Positions 1-5,886 of a DNA stretch of 5,886 nucleotides are shown piece after piece (positions within the stretch are counted from its first letter, which is position 1; each line of letters begins with the position of its first letter). This DNA is from an uncultured Bacteroidales bacterium (GTDB lineage Bacteria > Bacteroidota > Bacteroidia > Bacteroidales > UBA932). The DNA is taken from positions 1-5,886 of the forward strand of contig CAJOMY010000112.1 in NCBI GenBank assembly GCA_905235775.1, written 5' to 3'. Both the position numbers and the translations under genes were made by a program. The notes beneath the pieces are model-generated. The model ran no database searches. It saw only the letters and a program-made list of their open reading frames with translations, and was not told the origin of the DNA.

Positions 1-642
1 ATCGCCGAAGACGGGCCCCGCAGCCCCGCCGGCCGGGCAGACGCGAATGCGCTGGCAGCGCGACGAAATGGTTGTCAGGACGCGCTCCGGCTGGTGCGTG
101 ATCAGCAGGAACTGCGTTTGCACGGGCGGCTCCTCGATGATTTTAAGCAAGCGGTTCGCCGCCTCGACGTTCAGCCGTTCCGGCAGATAGATCACCACCG
201 CCCGATAGCCCCCTTCGAGGGCGCTCAGCGAGAGTTTTTCCAGCAGGCGGCGCGACTCCTTGACGGCAATCAGGGAGTTCTTCCCTTCAATGCCCAGCGC
301 CGTGGAGAGCTCCGCTTCGCGGAAAGCCGGATTCGCGGCCACGAGTGAGCGCAGCGGCGCCATATACTGCTCGGAGAGCTCGCTGGCGGCCGTCGGGAAG
401 ACGAAATGCACATCCGGGTGGATCAGTTTCGCGATCTTGCCACAGGACGGACAGACCCCGCAGGAGTCGCCGTCATGGCGGTTCCGACAGTACAAATATT
501 GCAGGAAAGCGAGCGCAAGCGGGAAAGCGCCGCCGCCGTCGTCCTCATGGAACAGGATGGCATGCGGCACACGGCCGGCATCCACCATCCCGGCCAGGGC
601 CTGCTTCACGTCATCGTTTCCCGGCAGCTGCGCGAACGTCAT
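1..642 (-). CDS. holB: DNA polymerase III subunit delta' (clamp loader), C-terminal part cut off by window edge
   Basis: Reading the minus strand from the ATG at 642-640 gives 214 uninterrupted codons to the window edge; the full protein should be considerably longer. Delta' is the stator of the clamp loader that places the sliding clamp on primed DNA. Visible marks are a zinc module with Cys52, Cys61, Cys64 and Cys67 (C-x8-C-x2-C-x2-C, the spacing known for delta'), the helix NRLLKIIEEPP at 163-173, and the SRC motif at 194-196 (ISSRCQRI), which supplies the arginine finger in this family. The Walker A region around 31-41 reads FHEDDGGGAFP with no lysine, and the Walker B site reads YLPERLN, so it should not hydrolyse ATP, as is normal for delta'. 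Its start overlaps the polyprenyl synthase stop in ATGA, pointing to translational coupling. The missing C-terminal domain cannot be judged. Confidence 0.93.
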   Translation of the reverse strand, partial: MTFAQLPGNDDVKQALAGMVDAGRVPHAILFHEDDGGGAFPLALAFLQYLYCRNRHDGDSCGVCPSCGKIAKLIHPDVHFVFPTAASELSEQYMAPLRSLVAANPAFREAELSTALGIEGKNSLIAVKESRRLLEKLSLSALEGGYRAVVIYLPERLNVEAANRLLKIIEEPPVQTQFLLITHQPERVLTTISSRCQRIRVCPAGGAAGPVFGD

Positions 643-1607
643 ACTTCCCTCCATTGGTTGAAGCGGGCGATCTCGACGAGGGCGCGGCGCGCCTCTCCGT
701 CCGGGAACGCATCCAGCGCCCGCACGGCGCGTTCCACCCACTCCTCCAGTTTCCGGGCGGCGAGTCCGACGCCGTTCCGCTCCGCCACGAATGCAAGGAT
801 GCGTCCACAGTGGTCGGGATGCTCCGGAATCTCCCGCACCAGTTGGCGGATTTCCGCTTCACGCGGCGAACCCTCCAGGGCCGCCAGCAGCGGAAGCGTA
901 ATCTTCTGCTCTTTGAGATCCACGCCGATCGGCTTGCCCAGGGCGTCCGTGCCGACATAATCCAGGATGTCATCCTTGATCTGGAAAGCGGCGCCGAGGG
1001 CGGAGCCATACGCTTTCGCAGCCTCCACCTGCCCGGGAGACGCATCGACCGACAGGGCCGCCGTCTCGGCCGCCGACTGGAAGAGCGACGCCGTCTTGCA
1101 GTGGATGATCCGCAGGTAATCCTGCTCCGTGGTGTCGCCGGAGGCGGCTTTCTCCAATTGGAGCATCTCGCCTTCCGCCAGGTCGGTCAGCGTCTTGGCT
1201 AAGATCGGGATCGTCCGGTCCCGGTGATCCGTCCGGACCACCAGGTCCACCGCCCGGGCCAGCCAGAAATCTCCGACGAGGACGGCGGGGCCGGGCCCGA
1301 GCAGGGCGCTCAGCGTGGGACGGCCGCGCCGCTCCGCACTCTCGTCCGCAACGTCGTCGTGGATGAGCGTGGCATTGTGCAGCAGCTCTGCGGCGGCCGC
1401 GTAGCACCGGCTGTCCTCCGTAGGGGAAGCAATCGCCTTGGCGACCAGCAGCGCCACCAGCGGACGGAGCATCTTGCCGCTATTCGACAGAATCCAGTCG
1501 TTGGTCTGACCGAGCAGCAGGACATCCGTCTGCAGACGGGACCTGATCAGGTCCCGCACGCGGTCCCAATCCGGACCCAGGTATGCAATGATGTCTTCCC
1601 TGCTCAT
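639..1607 (-). CDS. ispB: All-trans polyprenyl diphosphate synthase (long-chain)
   Basis: This is a trans-isoprenyl diphosphate synthase of 322 residues, the usual length for the family. It condenses isopentenyl diphosphate onto an allylic diphosphate to build the side chain of a respiratory quinone, which in Bacteroidota is menaquinone. Both Mg-binding aspartate motifs are intact: DDVAD at 84-88 and DDILD at 212-216. Also present are the substrate-binding SGKMLRP at 43-49, the ERRGRPT segment after the first motif, KTASLF at 171-176, and KPIGVDLKEQK at 225-235. The residues four and five places before the first motif are small (Ala79, Thr80), which in this family favours long products, but exact chain length cannot be read from sequence, so the symbol is provisional. 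Its ATG overlaps the stop of the LOG gene and its stop overlaps the holB start, both as 4-nt ATGA junctions. No Shine-Dalgarno motif precedes it. Confidence 0.93.
   Translation of the reverse strand: MSREDIIAYLGPDWDRVRDLIRSRLQTDVLLLGQTNDWILSNSGKMLRPLVALLVAKAIASPTEDSRCYAAAAELLHNATLIHDDVADESAERRGRPTLSALLGPGPAVLVGDFWLARAVDLVVRTDHRDRTIPILAKTLTDLAEGEMLQLEKAASGDTTEQDYLRIIHCKTASLFQSAAETAALSVDASPGQVEAAKAYGSALGAAFQIKDDILDYVGTDALGKPIGVDLKEQKITLPLLAALEGSPREAEIRQLVREIPEHPDHCGRILAFVAERNGVGLAARKLEEWVERAVRALDAFPDGEARRALVEIARFNQWREV
647..652 (-). promoter_or_regulatory. Shine-Dalgarno-like GGAGGG before holB
   Basis: The minus strand reads GGAGGG four bases before the holB ATG, inside the last codons of the polyprenyl synthase gene (Trp-Arg-Glu-Val-stop). 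It supports the chosen start. Bacteroidota generally rely little on Shine-Dalgarno pairing and the other genes here show no such motif, so it may simply reflect the Trp-Arg codons TGG AGG. Confidence 0.4.
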
Positions 1608-2134
1608 AACAAAGTTTCCAGTTCGGCGACCGACTCCGGGAAATGGGCCAGGGCGCGGGAAGCCGCGTCCATCATGCCCCGCTCCACATAGCGGTCGAGC
1701 TGCTGCTTGAACGGATCGTAGAATCCGTCCATATTAAAGAAAACCACCCGGCCGGGATAACGGCCCATCTTGGCCAGACAATAGGTCTCGGCCGCCTCGT
1801 CCATCGTGCCGATGCCGCCCGGCAAGGCGATGGCGAGGGAGGTGCCTTCCCGCATCAGGTCCTTGCGCTCCGACATGCGCTCCGTCCAGAGACACTCCGT
1901 CAGATGCGGATGCTCGAACCCCTTCATGAAACGGGGAAGCACGCCAATCACACGGGCACCCAACGACAGCGCCTCGTCACAGACGTGCCCCATCGTGCCG
2001 CGCCACGACCCTCCCGAAACGATATCATATCCAGCCAAACAAGCTGCGCGGGCAATCTGCCGCGCAGCTTGATTGTAGGCCGGATCGATATCGGAACTCG
2101 AAGAGCAATAGATGACTGCCCGCTTGTCCGACAT
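1604..2134 (-). CDS. LOG-family (TIGR00730-type) nucleoside 5'-monophosphate phosphoribohydrolase
   Basis: This 176-residue cytoplasmic protein has the full signature of the LOG family, Rossmann-fold enzymes that split the N-glycosidic bond of nucleoside 5'-monophosphates, releasing a base and ribose 5-phosphate. The diagnostic PGGxGTxxE motif appears as PGGIGTMDE at 105-113. The Arg-Lys pair that works with it is at 90-91 (MSERKDLM), and the glycine-rich SGGSWRGTMG lies at 40-49. The N terminus (RAVIYCSSSSDIDPAY) is the typical first strand and loop. In plants the reaction activates cytokinins; the bacterial role is usually nucleotide turnover, and nothing here suggests hormone production. 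The ATG at 2134 lies 10 bases after the beta-barrel gene's stop, and the TGA overlaps the next ATG. The name 'lysine decarboxylase' sometimes given to such proteins would be a misannotation. Confidence 0.9.
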   Translation of the reverse strand: MSDKRAVIYCSSSSDIDPAYNQAARQIARAACLAGYDIVSGGSWRGTMGHVCDEALSLGARVIGVLPRFMKGFEHPHLTECLWTERMSERKDLMREGTSLAIALPGGIGTMDEAAETYCLAKMGRYPGRVVFFNMDGFYDPFKQQLDRYVERGMMDAASRALAHFPESVAELETLL

Positions 2135-2144
2135 GATCTGCCGA

Positions 2145-2765
2145 CTAGAAGAGAAGCGCTACGGAAGCGGCAATACCGTTGGCTTTGCTATCCGCGATGG
2201 TCTTGGTCACACCGGCGAAGGAGATATCCCCGTTGTAGAGGTTGCCCATGTTCCAGAAGTACTTGACGGACACCTGGACATGCTTGATCAGCTCGACACC
2301 GAGCCCCACGCCGACACCGTACTCCAGACGGTTCTTGATGTTTTCCCACTTGAGATCCTTCACCGCAGTGCCGTTGAAGGTTCCGGAATTGCTGACGGCA
2401 TAACCAATGAACGGCTCGGCAAAGCCATAGATACGGGCTATGTCTCCGAGACCGATTCCGAGCTGAAGCTGTACGGGAAGCTCAATGAAGCCGGTCTTCA
2501 TATCAAGTTTCGTCGACGAAATATCGGTGATATCGAGCGCGGTACCCTTGACGTTGTACAGGAGGGCCGGCTGGACGGCGAACACATTGCCGCCAAACTT
2601 GTAGGTGATACCCACATGATACTGCGTGATGTTCTTTCCCTGGACATCGGCAATGGCGGACTTGATGTCGGACCGGGAGGAGGTGATACCTGCGATGACG
2701 CCGAACTGGGCATGCGCACTTACCGCAAAGAGCAGGGAAGCGATGATAATGATAAACTTTTTCAT
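2145..2765 (-). CDS. Outer-membrane beta-barrel protein of the PorT/OMP_b-brl type
   Basis: This is a 206-residue exported protein. The N terminus has a classical signal peptide: Lys2-Lys3, a hydrophobic core at about 4-16, and an Ala17-His18-Ala19 cleavage site leaving Gln20 as the mature first residue. The rest consists of alternating amphipathic strands with turns, and ends in aromatic Phe206, the usual signal for outer-membrane barrel assembly. PALLYNVKG at 66-74 and FIELPVQLQLGIG at 93-105 match the pattern I know from Bacteroidota PorT-like barrels, which have about eight strands. No enzymatic motif is visible and the ligand or role is unknown. The gene begins 20 bases after thioredoxin and ends 10 bases before the LOG gene. 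Its base composition is lower in G+C than the genes downstream (28 of 60 bases at 2581-2640, against 44 of 60 at 721-780). Confidence 0.85.
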   Translation of the reverse strand: MKKFIIIIASLLFAVSAHAQFGVIAGITSSRSDIKSAIADVQGKNITQYHVGITYKFGGNVFAVQPALLYNVKGTALDITDISSTKLDMKTGFIELPVQLQLGIGLGDIARIYGFAEPFIGYAVSNSGTFNGTAVKDLKWENIKNRLEYGVGVGLGVELIKHVQVSVKYFWNMGNLYNGDISFAGVTKTIADSKANGIAASVALLF

Positions 2766-2785
2766 TACGCTATAAGTTAAAATGT

Positions 2786-3100
2786 TTACATTAATTTCTG
2801 GAGGCGCTCGATAATCTCCTGTTTGGAGACCACGCCCACGGTGCGGTCCGCGACCTCTCCGCCCTTGAAGTAGAGCAGGGTGGGAATGTTGCGGATGCCG
2901 TACTGGACGGCAATATCCTCGCAGTCGTCAACGTTGCACTTGGCCACGACCACCTTGCCTTCCAGCTCTTTCGCCACGTCATCCACGGTCGGGGAGAGGA
3001 TGCGGCAGGGGCCGCACCAGGTGGCCCAGAAATCGATCAGGACAGGCACGGGGGAAGCGAGAATCTCGCTGATATTGTTCGGGGTGATAACTGTTTCCAT
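2786..3100 (-). CDS. trxA: Thioredoxin
   Basis: This is a complete single-domain thioredoxin of 104 residues, close to the usual 105-110. It is a cytoplasmic disulfide reductase recycled by thioredoxin reductase. The active site WCGPC spans 28-32, preceded by the buried acidic Asp23 (DFWATWCGPC), and the cis-proline is in IPT at 72-74. No signal peptide is present, so it is not a periplasmic relative. I chose the ATG at 3100-3098. A longer frame could begin four codons upstream at a TTG (3112), but the ATG is the stronger codon, and the extra four residues align with nothing expected. Two extra cysteines at 55 and 60 (KCNVDDCED) lie outside the active site. It is the first gene of the left-hand operon, with its own promoter about 50 bases upstream of the ATG. 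Confidence 0.95.
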   Translation of the reverse strand: METVITPNNISEILASPVPVLIDFWATWCGPCRILSPTVDDVAKELEGKVVVAKCNVDDCEDIAVQYGIRNIPTLLYFKGGEVADRTVGVVSKQEIIERLQKLM

Positions 3101-3127
3101 ATTGTCAATCAACCAGTTTTAGTATTA

Positions 3128-3142
3128 CAGACACCTTGTCTG
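3128..3142 (-). repeat. Perfect inverted repeat CAGACA-AGG-TGTCTG at the trxA transcription start
   Basis: On the minus strand, CAGACA and TGTCTG form an exact 6-bp inverted repeat around a 3-base centre. One G-U and one U-A pair would lengthen the RNA stem to 8 bp. It begins about seven bases after the TAnnTTTG box, so it covers the predicted transcription start and the first part of the 5' leader. It could be an operator for a dimeric repressor or a stabilising hairpin at the mRNA 5' end. There is no U-run after it, so it is not an intrinsic terminator. Confidence 0.6.
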
Positions 3143-3148
3143 CATCTG

Positions 3149-3178
3149 CAAAGATAATAAATTAATAGAAAGATTCAA
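3149..3178 (-). promoter_or_regulatory. Bacteroidota-type promoter of the trxA operon
   Basis: The minus strand carries TATCTTTG at 3156-3149, an exact match to the Bacteroidota -7 consensus TAnnTTTG. A TTG lies at 3178-3176, 19 bases upstream of it, which is the expected -33 spacing. The intervening DNA is very A+T rich. The predicted start of transcription is near 3142-3145, giving trxA a leader of about 45 bases. The TTG element lies within the last codons of the PII-like gene, so this is an internal promoter; read-through from the efflux operon remains possible because no terminator lies between. Confidence 0.8.
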
Positions 3179-3455
3179 TACTCCAGGCAAACGCCCGGAG
3201 TCCCAGATCGGGGGCTTCCTTGTCCTTGGCCTCGAGCGCCGCAAGCAGCGGGGCGACCTTGTCGTCCTCCATCATCACGAGCAGCGCGTGGTTCATTTCC
3301 GGCCAGGCGTGGTTGCCGAAACGGGGGAACCCGTTGAAGCCCCCTTTCCCTTCCACGCCTTCCCAGCGGGTGAATCCCCGCTGTCCGTGGGCGGCGAGCA
3401 GCTCCACGATTTCTTCGTTGTATGCCTGGTTGTAGGCGATGAACATCGCTTTCAT
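3162..3455 (-). CDS. PII-like small protein paired with RND efflux pump (PG0541-like transporter-associated protein)
   Basis: This is a soluble 97-residue protein with no signal or membrane segment. Aligned by eye with GlnB it follows the ferredoxin-like PII pattern: an N-terminal strand MKAMFIAYN, a helix with EEIVELLAAHG, then RGFTRWEGVEGKGGFNG at 26-42 matching the G-x-T-x-x-x-V-x-G-x-G strand and T-loop entry, an ALLVMMEDDKVAPLL strand and helix at 57-71, and a last strand LRAFAWSIESF. The T-loop region is short and rich in Gly and Phe, has no modifiable tyrosine, and carries His49 and Trp51 (NHAWPEMN). The basic glycine-rich ATP-binding B-loop of true PII is absent. I recall such proteins beside RND pumps in Bacteroidota (Porphyromonas PG0541). 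The ATG lies one base after the pump's TAA, implying coordinated translation. A regulatory or sensory role on the pump is inference; there is no visible catalytic site. Confidence 0.75.
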   Translation of the reverse strand: MKAMFIAYNQAYNEEIVELLAAHGQRGFTRWEGVEGKGGFNGFPRFGNHAWPEMNHALLVMMEDDKVAPLLAALEAKDKEAPDLGLRAFAWSIESFY

Positions 3456-3456
3456 C

Positions 3457-5886
3457 TTAATTCTGTTTACTGAGTTTCTTGTTCTTCCTTCTTTCTACCC
3501 GGTAGGTGAACGAACAGTAGACCGTCGGAATGAGCACCAGGGTGATGAGTGAGGAGACGGTCAGGCCCCACACCACCGTGACACCCAGCGAGCGCCACAT
3601 CTCGGAACCCTCGCCCGTGCCGAGCGCCATCGGGAGCATACCCAGAACGGTGGTGAGGGTGGTCATCAGGATCGGACGCAGACGACTCTTGGCAGCCGTC
3701 GTGGACGCGTCGCGGATGTTCATGCCGCGCTCGCGGAGCAGGATCGTGTAGTCGATGAGCACGATACCGTTCTTCACCACGATACCGATCAGGATGATGA
3801 TGCCGATGATGGCCATCACGCCCAAGGGCGTGCCCGTGACCCGCAGGCCGAGCAGCACGCCCACCAGGGCGAACGGCACGCTGAACATGATGACGAACGG
3901 CGCCATCAGGGATTCGAACTGGGAGGCCATCACTATGTAGACGAGCAGGATCATCAGGATGATCAGGGCAAACAGCTGGACGAACATTTCCTGCTGGTCT
4001 TCGTAGTCTCCGGCAATGACGGTGGACAGCCCGGTGGGGATCGTCGTGGAATCGATAGCGCGGTTTGCCGCCGCAACGGCGTCGCTCAGGGCGCCGCCCT
4101 TCGCGACAATGCCCGTAACGGTGATCAGGCGGGAGCGGTCCTTGCGCTCGATGGTCGGCGGCACGAGGGTCTCGACCACGGAGCCAAGCTCTTTCATGCG
4201 CACCGTGGCGCCGGCAGGCGTAGTCACGGTGATGTTCTCCATGTCCTCGATGCTGGTGCGGAACTCCGGTGCGTAGCGCACGCGGATATTGTATTCTTCG
4301 CCGTCCTCGCGGTAGAGTGAAGCCACGGTGCCGTTCATTGCCGCGCTGAACGCGGTGGCGGCCGTGGTGGAGTTGAGCCCGTTGAGAGCAAGCTTGGTGC
4401 GGTCGAAATTCATCTGGAGTTCCGGTGTGTATTCGTCACGGCTGAGGGTCACCTGCGTGAAGGCGGGATCCTTGATCATCTTGGCCTGCAGGTCCTTCGC
4501 AATGCGGTCCGTCTCGGCGAAGTCATAGCCGTACACCTCCACCTTGATGCTGGAAGCGCCGCCCATGCCGCCCATGCCTTCGGTGACCAGAGCCCGGCGA
4601 ACCTCCGGATACTGTGCCAGGACGCTGCGGACCACATCCGCAATCTCGGCGGAAGTGCGCTTGCGCGTGCTCGAAGTGCCGATCCTCATATTCAGCGAAA
4701 GGATGTGCGTGCCGTTGCTCTGCATGCTGGCGAAGGTGTTGTCCGTGTCGGCCTGGCCGAAGGCGGCGTTGAAGACCTGTATCTCCGGGATGGCCTCATG
4801 CAAGTCCGCATAGACGCGGTCATAAAAAGCATGCGTGACATCCTGGGCGGTACCCATCGGCAGATAAACCGTGGCCGAGATGGTTTCGGAGTCCCCGCGC
4901 GGGAAATACTCGGTCTTGAGGCCCGGAATGAGCAGCACGAGCGACAGCACGAAGACGCCGGCGAAGGACAGGATCACGGTCTTGCGGCGCTTGGTGGACC
5001 AGTGGATGACGTGGGCGTAGCCGCGGGAAATCTTGTCCAGGAACCTGTCGACGGGTCCGTAGAGGGCCTTGTACGCCTTGCCGTGCTTCTCGTCCTTGCG
5101 GAGCAGGCGGGAACAGAGCATCGGGACGAAGGAGAGGGCGGCCGTCGTGGACACGATCATGATGATGGAAACGATCCAGCCCAGCTGGCGGAACATGATG
5201 CCGGCCATGCCCTGGATCATCGTCAGCGGGAAGAACACGCAGAGCATCGTCAGCGTGGAGGCGATGACCGAGATGCCGACCTCCCCCGTGCCGTGCACGG
5301 CCGCCTCCTTGGGCTTCTCGCCGCGGGCGATGTGCGTGGAGACGTTCTCCAGCACCACGATGGCATCGTCCACGACCATGCCGATCGCGATGGTGAGGGC
5401 GGACATGGAGATGATGTTCAGCGTGTTGCCGGTGACATACAGGTACATCAGCGAGGCCAGCAGGGCCAGCGGGATGGACAGGATGATGATCAGCGTGGAC
5501 TTCCAGTTGCCCAGGAAGATGAACACGACGAGGATCACCACCAGGAAGGTGATCAGGATGGTCTCGATCAGCGTGTGGATTGTATTGATGATTTCCCGGG
5601 AGCCGTCGTTGACCACCGTGATCTTGATGTCCGAAGGCAGCGTTTTCTCAATCTGGGTCATCTGCTTCTTGATGCCGCGGATGACGTTGACCGTGTTGGC
5701 GTCGCTCTGCTTCTGGATCATGATGCGGGCGGAACGGCGGCCGTCGGTATAGGACTCCTGCTCACGCTCCTCCTGCCCGTCGATGACGGTGGCGACATCC
5801 CGCAGGTAGACGGTCCGGCCGTTGGCCGCGCCGACCACGATGTCCAGCAGCTCCGACGGGTCGGAGAATTCCTTCTGCACGCGCAG
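3457..5886 (-). CDS. RND-family (AcrB/HAE1-like) efflux pump inner-membrane subunit, N-terminal part beyond window
   Basis: The visible 809 codons cover most of a proton-driven RND drug-efflux transporter of the inner membrane, which works with a periplasmic adaptor and an outer-membrane channel. Residue numbers below count from the GTG at 5880, which is an internal valine codon, not a start; the frame continues to the edge. The proton-relay residues are intact: Asp171-Asp172 in GMVVDDAIVVLENV (AcrB Asp407/408), Lys703-Asn704 in GIVVKNGIVLIDY (AcrB Lys940), and RLRPILMTTLT at 733-743 (AcrB Arg971/Thr978 region). The same alignment implies about 236 missing N-terminal residues. Two hydrophobic blocks (about 103-260 and 632-792) flank the second periplasmic domain (about 322-630). 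The DD pair and AcrB-like layout argue for the HAE1 drug-pump class over the heavy-metal (CusA) class, but substrate is unknown. The tail (ERRKNKKLSKQN) is basic and cytoplasmic. The PII-like gene follows after one base. Confidence 0.95.
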   Translation of the reverse strand: MRVQKEFSDPSELLDIVVGAANGRTVYLRDVATVIDGQEEREQESYTDGRRSARIMIQKQSDANTVNVIRGIKKQMTQIEKTLPSDIKITVVNDGSREIINTIHTLIETILITFLVVILVVFIFLGNWKSTLIIILSIPLALLASLMYLYVTGNTLNIISMSALTIAIGMVVDDAIVVLENVSTHIARGEKPKEAAVHGTGEVGISVIASTLTMLCVFFPLTMIQGMAGIMFRQLGWIVSIIMIVSTTAALSFVPMLCSRLLRKDEKHGKAYKALYGPVDRFLDKISRGYAHVIHWSTKRRKTVILSFAGVFVLSLVLLIPGLKTEYFPRGDSETISATVYLPMGTAQDVTHAFYDRVYADLHEAIPEIQVFNAAFGQADTDNTFASMQSNGTHILSLNMRIGTSSTRKRTSAEIADVVRSVLAQYPEVRRALVTEGMGGMGGASSIKVEVYGYDFAETDRIAKDLQAKMIKDPAFTQVTLSRDEYTPELQMNFDRTKLALNGLNSTTAATAFSAAMNGTVASLYREDGEEYNIRVRYAPEFRTSIEDMENITVTTPAGATVRMKELGSVVETLVPPTIERKDRSRLITVTGIVAKGGALSDAVAAANRAIDSTTIPTGLSTVIAGDYEDQQEMFVQLFALIILMILLVYIVMASQFESLMAPFVIMFSVPFALVGVLLGLRVTGTPLGVMAIIGIIILIGIVVKNGIVLIDYTILLRERGMNIRDASTTAAKSRLRPILMTTLTTVLGMLPMALGTGEGSEMWRSLGVTVVWGLTVSSLITLVLIPTVYCSFTYRVERRKNKKLSKQN

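Noticed and set aside
345..1202. Long plus-strand open frame of 285 codons, rich in arginine
   Set aside because: It lies opposite holB and the polyprenyl synthase gene, both with clear family motifs; its composition is that of an antisense shadow in G+C-rich DNA, and no domain is recognisable.
1643..2266. Plus-strand open frame of 207 codons
   Set aside because: It runs across the LOG gene and into the beta-barrel gene on the opposite strand, with no recognisable product.
2112..2780. Plus-strand open frame of 222 codons covering the whole beta-barrel gene
   Set aside because: The minus-strand reading has a signal peptide, barrel strands and a C-terminal Phe; the plus-strand reading shows no coherent domain and would overlap the LOG start.
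2766..2785. Separate promoter in the 20-base gap before the beta-barrel gene
   Set aside because: The gap is A+T rich but contains no TAnnTTTG match with a properly spaced TTG.
3101..3112. Upstream TTG start for thioredoxin adding four residues
   Set aside because: The ATG at 3100 gives a normal thioredoxin length; TTG starts are rare and no ribosome-binding motif supports it.
3128..3142. Inverted repeat as an intrinsic terminator for the efflux operon
   Set aside because: The stem is short and A+T-containing, it is followed by TAATACTAAAAC with no T-run, and it lies downstream of a consensus promoter box.
5069..5752. Plus-strand open frame of 227 codons, rich in Met, Ser and Thr
   Set aside because: It is the antisense of the pump's membrane block; the Met-rich reading comes from reversed codons for hydrophobic residues.
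5878..5880. GTG as the start of the efflux pump
   Set aside because: The frame stays open to the edge, and about 236 residues expected from AcrB alignment are missing, so this is an internal valine.

Overview
The window reads as a piece of a Bacteroidota chromosome, most likely a Bacteroidales member with G+C-rich coding DNA. The evidence is a textbook Bacteroidota promoter (TAnnTTTG with an upstream TTG, spaced 19 nt), a PorT-type outer-membrane beta-barrel protein, and an RND efflux pump followed by a small PII-like protein of the type I associate with this phylum (Porphyromonas PG0541-like, from memory). The species cannot be named from the sequence. All seven genes lie on the minus strand, so transcription runs from right to left. 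No RNA gene, mobile element, CRISPR array or convincing intrinsic terminator was seen, and no gene-free stretch exceeds about 60 bases.

Right part (3162-5886), upstream in transcription: an RND/HAE1-type efflux pump cut off at the window edge, about 236 residues short at its N terminus, followed after a single base by a 97-residue PII-like protein. The two are almost certainly one operon. The membrane-fusion and outer-membrane channel genes would be expected beyond the right edge.

Middle (3101-3178): a strong promoter whose TTG element sits in the last codons of the PII-like gene. A perfect 6-bp inverted repeat with a 3-base spacer lies at the predicted transcription start.

Left part (1-3100): a compact five-gene run. 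It encodes thioredoxin, an exported outer-membrane beta-barrel protein (20-nt gap), a LOG-family nucleotide phosphoribohydrolase (10-nt gap), a long-chain polyprenyl diphosphate synthase (4-nt ATGA overlap) and the DNA polymerase III delta' subunit (4-nt ATGA overlap, cut off at the left edge). The last three look translationally coupled. Their functions (redox, envelope, nucleotide metabolism, quinone side chain, replication) do not form one pathway, so this is best read as a mixed housekeeping operon.

Most of the window is ordinary core genome. The two points most worth following are the PII-like protein paired with the efflux pump, which seems to lack the nucleotide-binding B-loop of classical PII, and the palindrome at the start of the thioredoxin operon.
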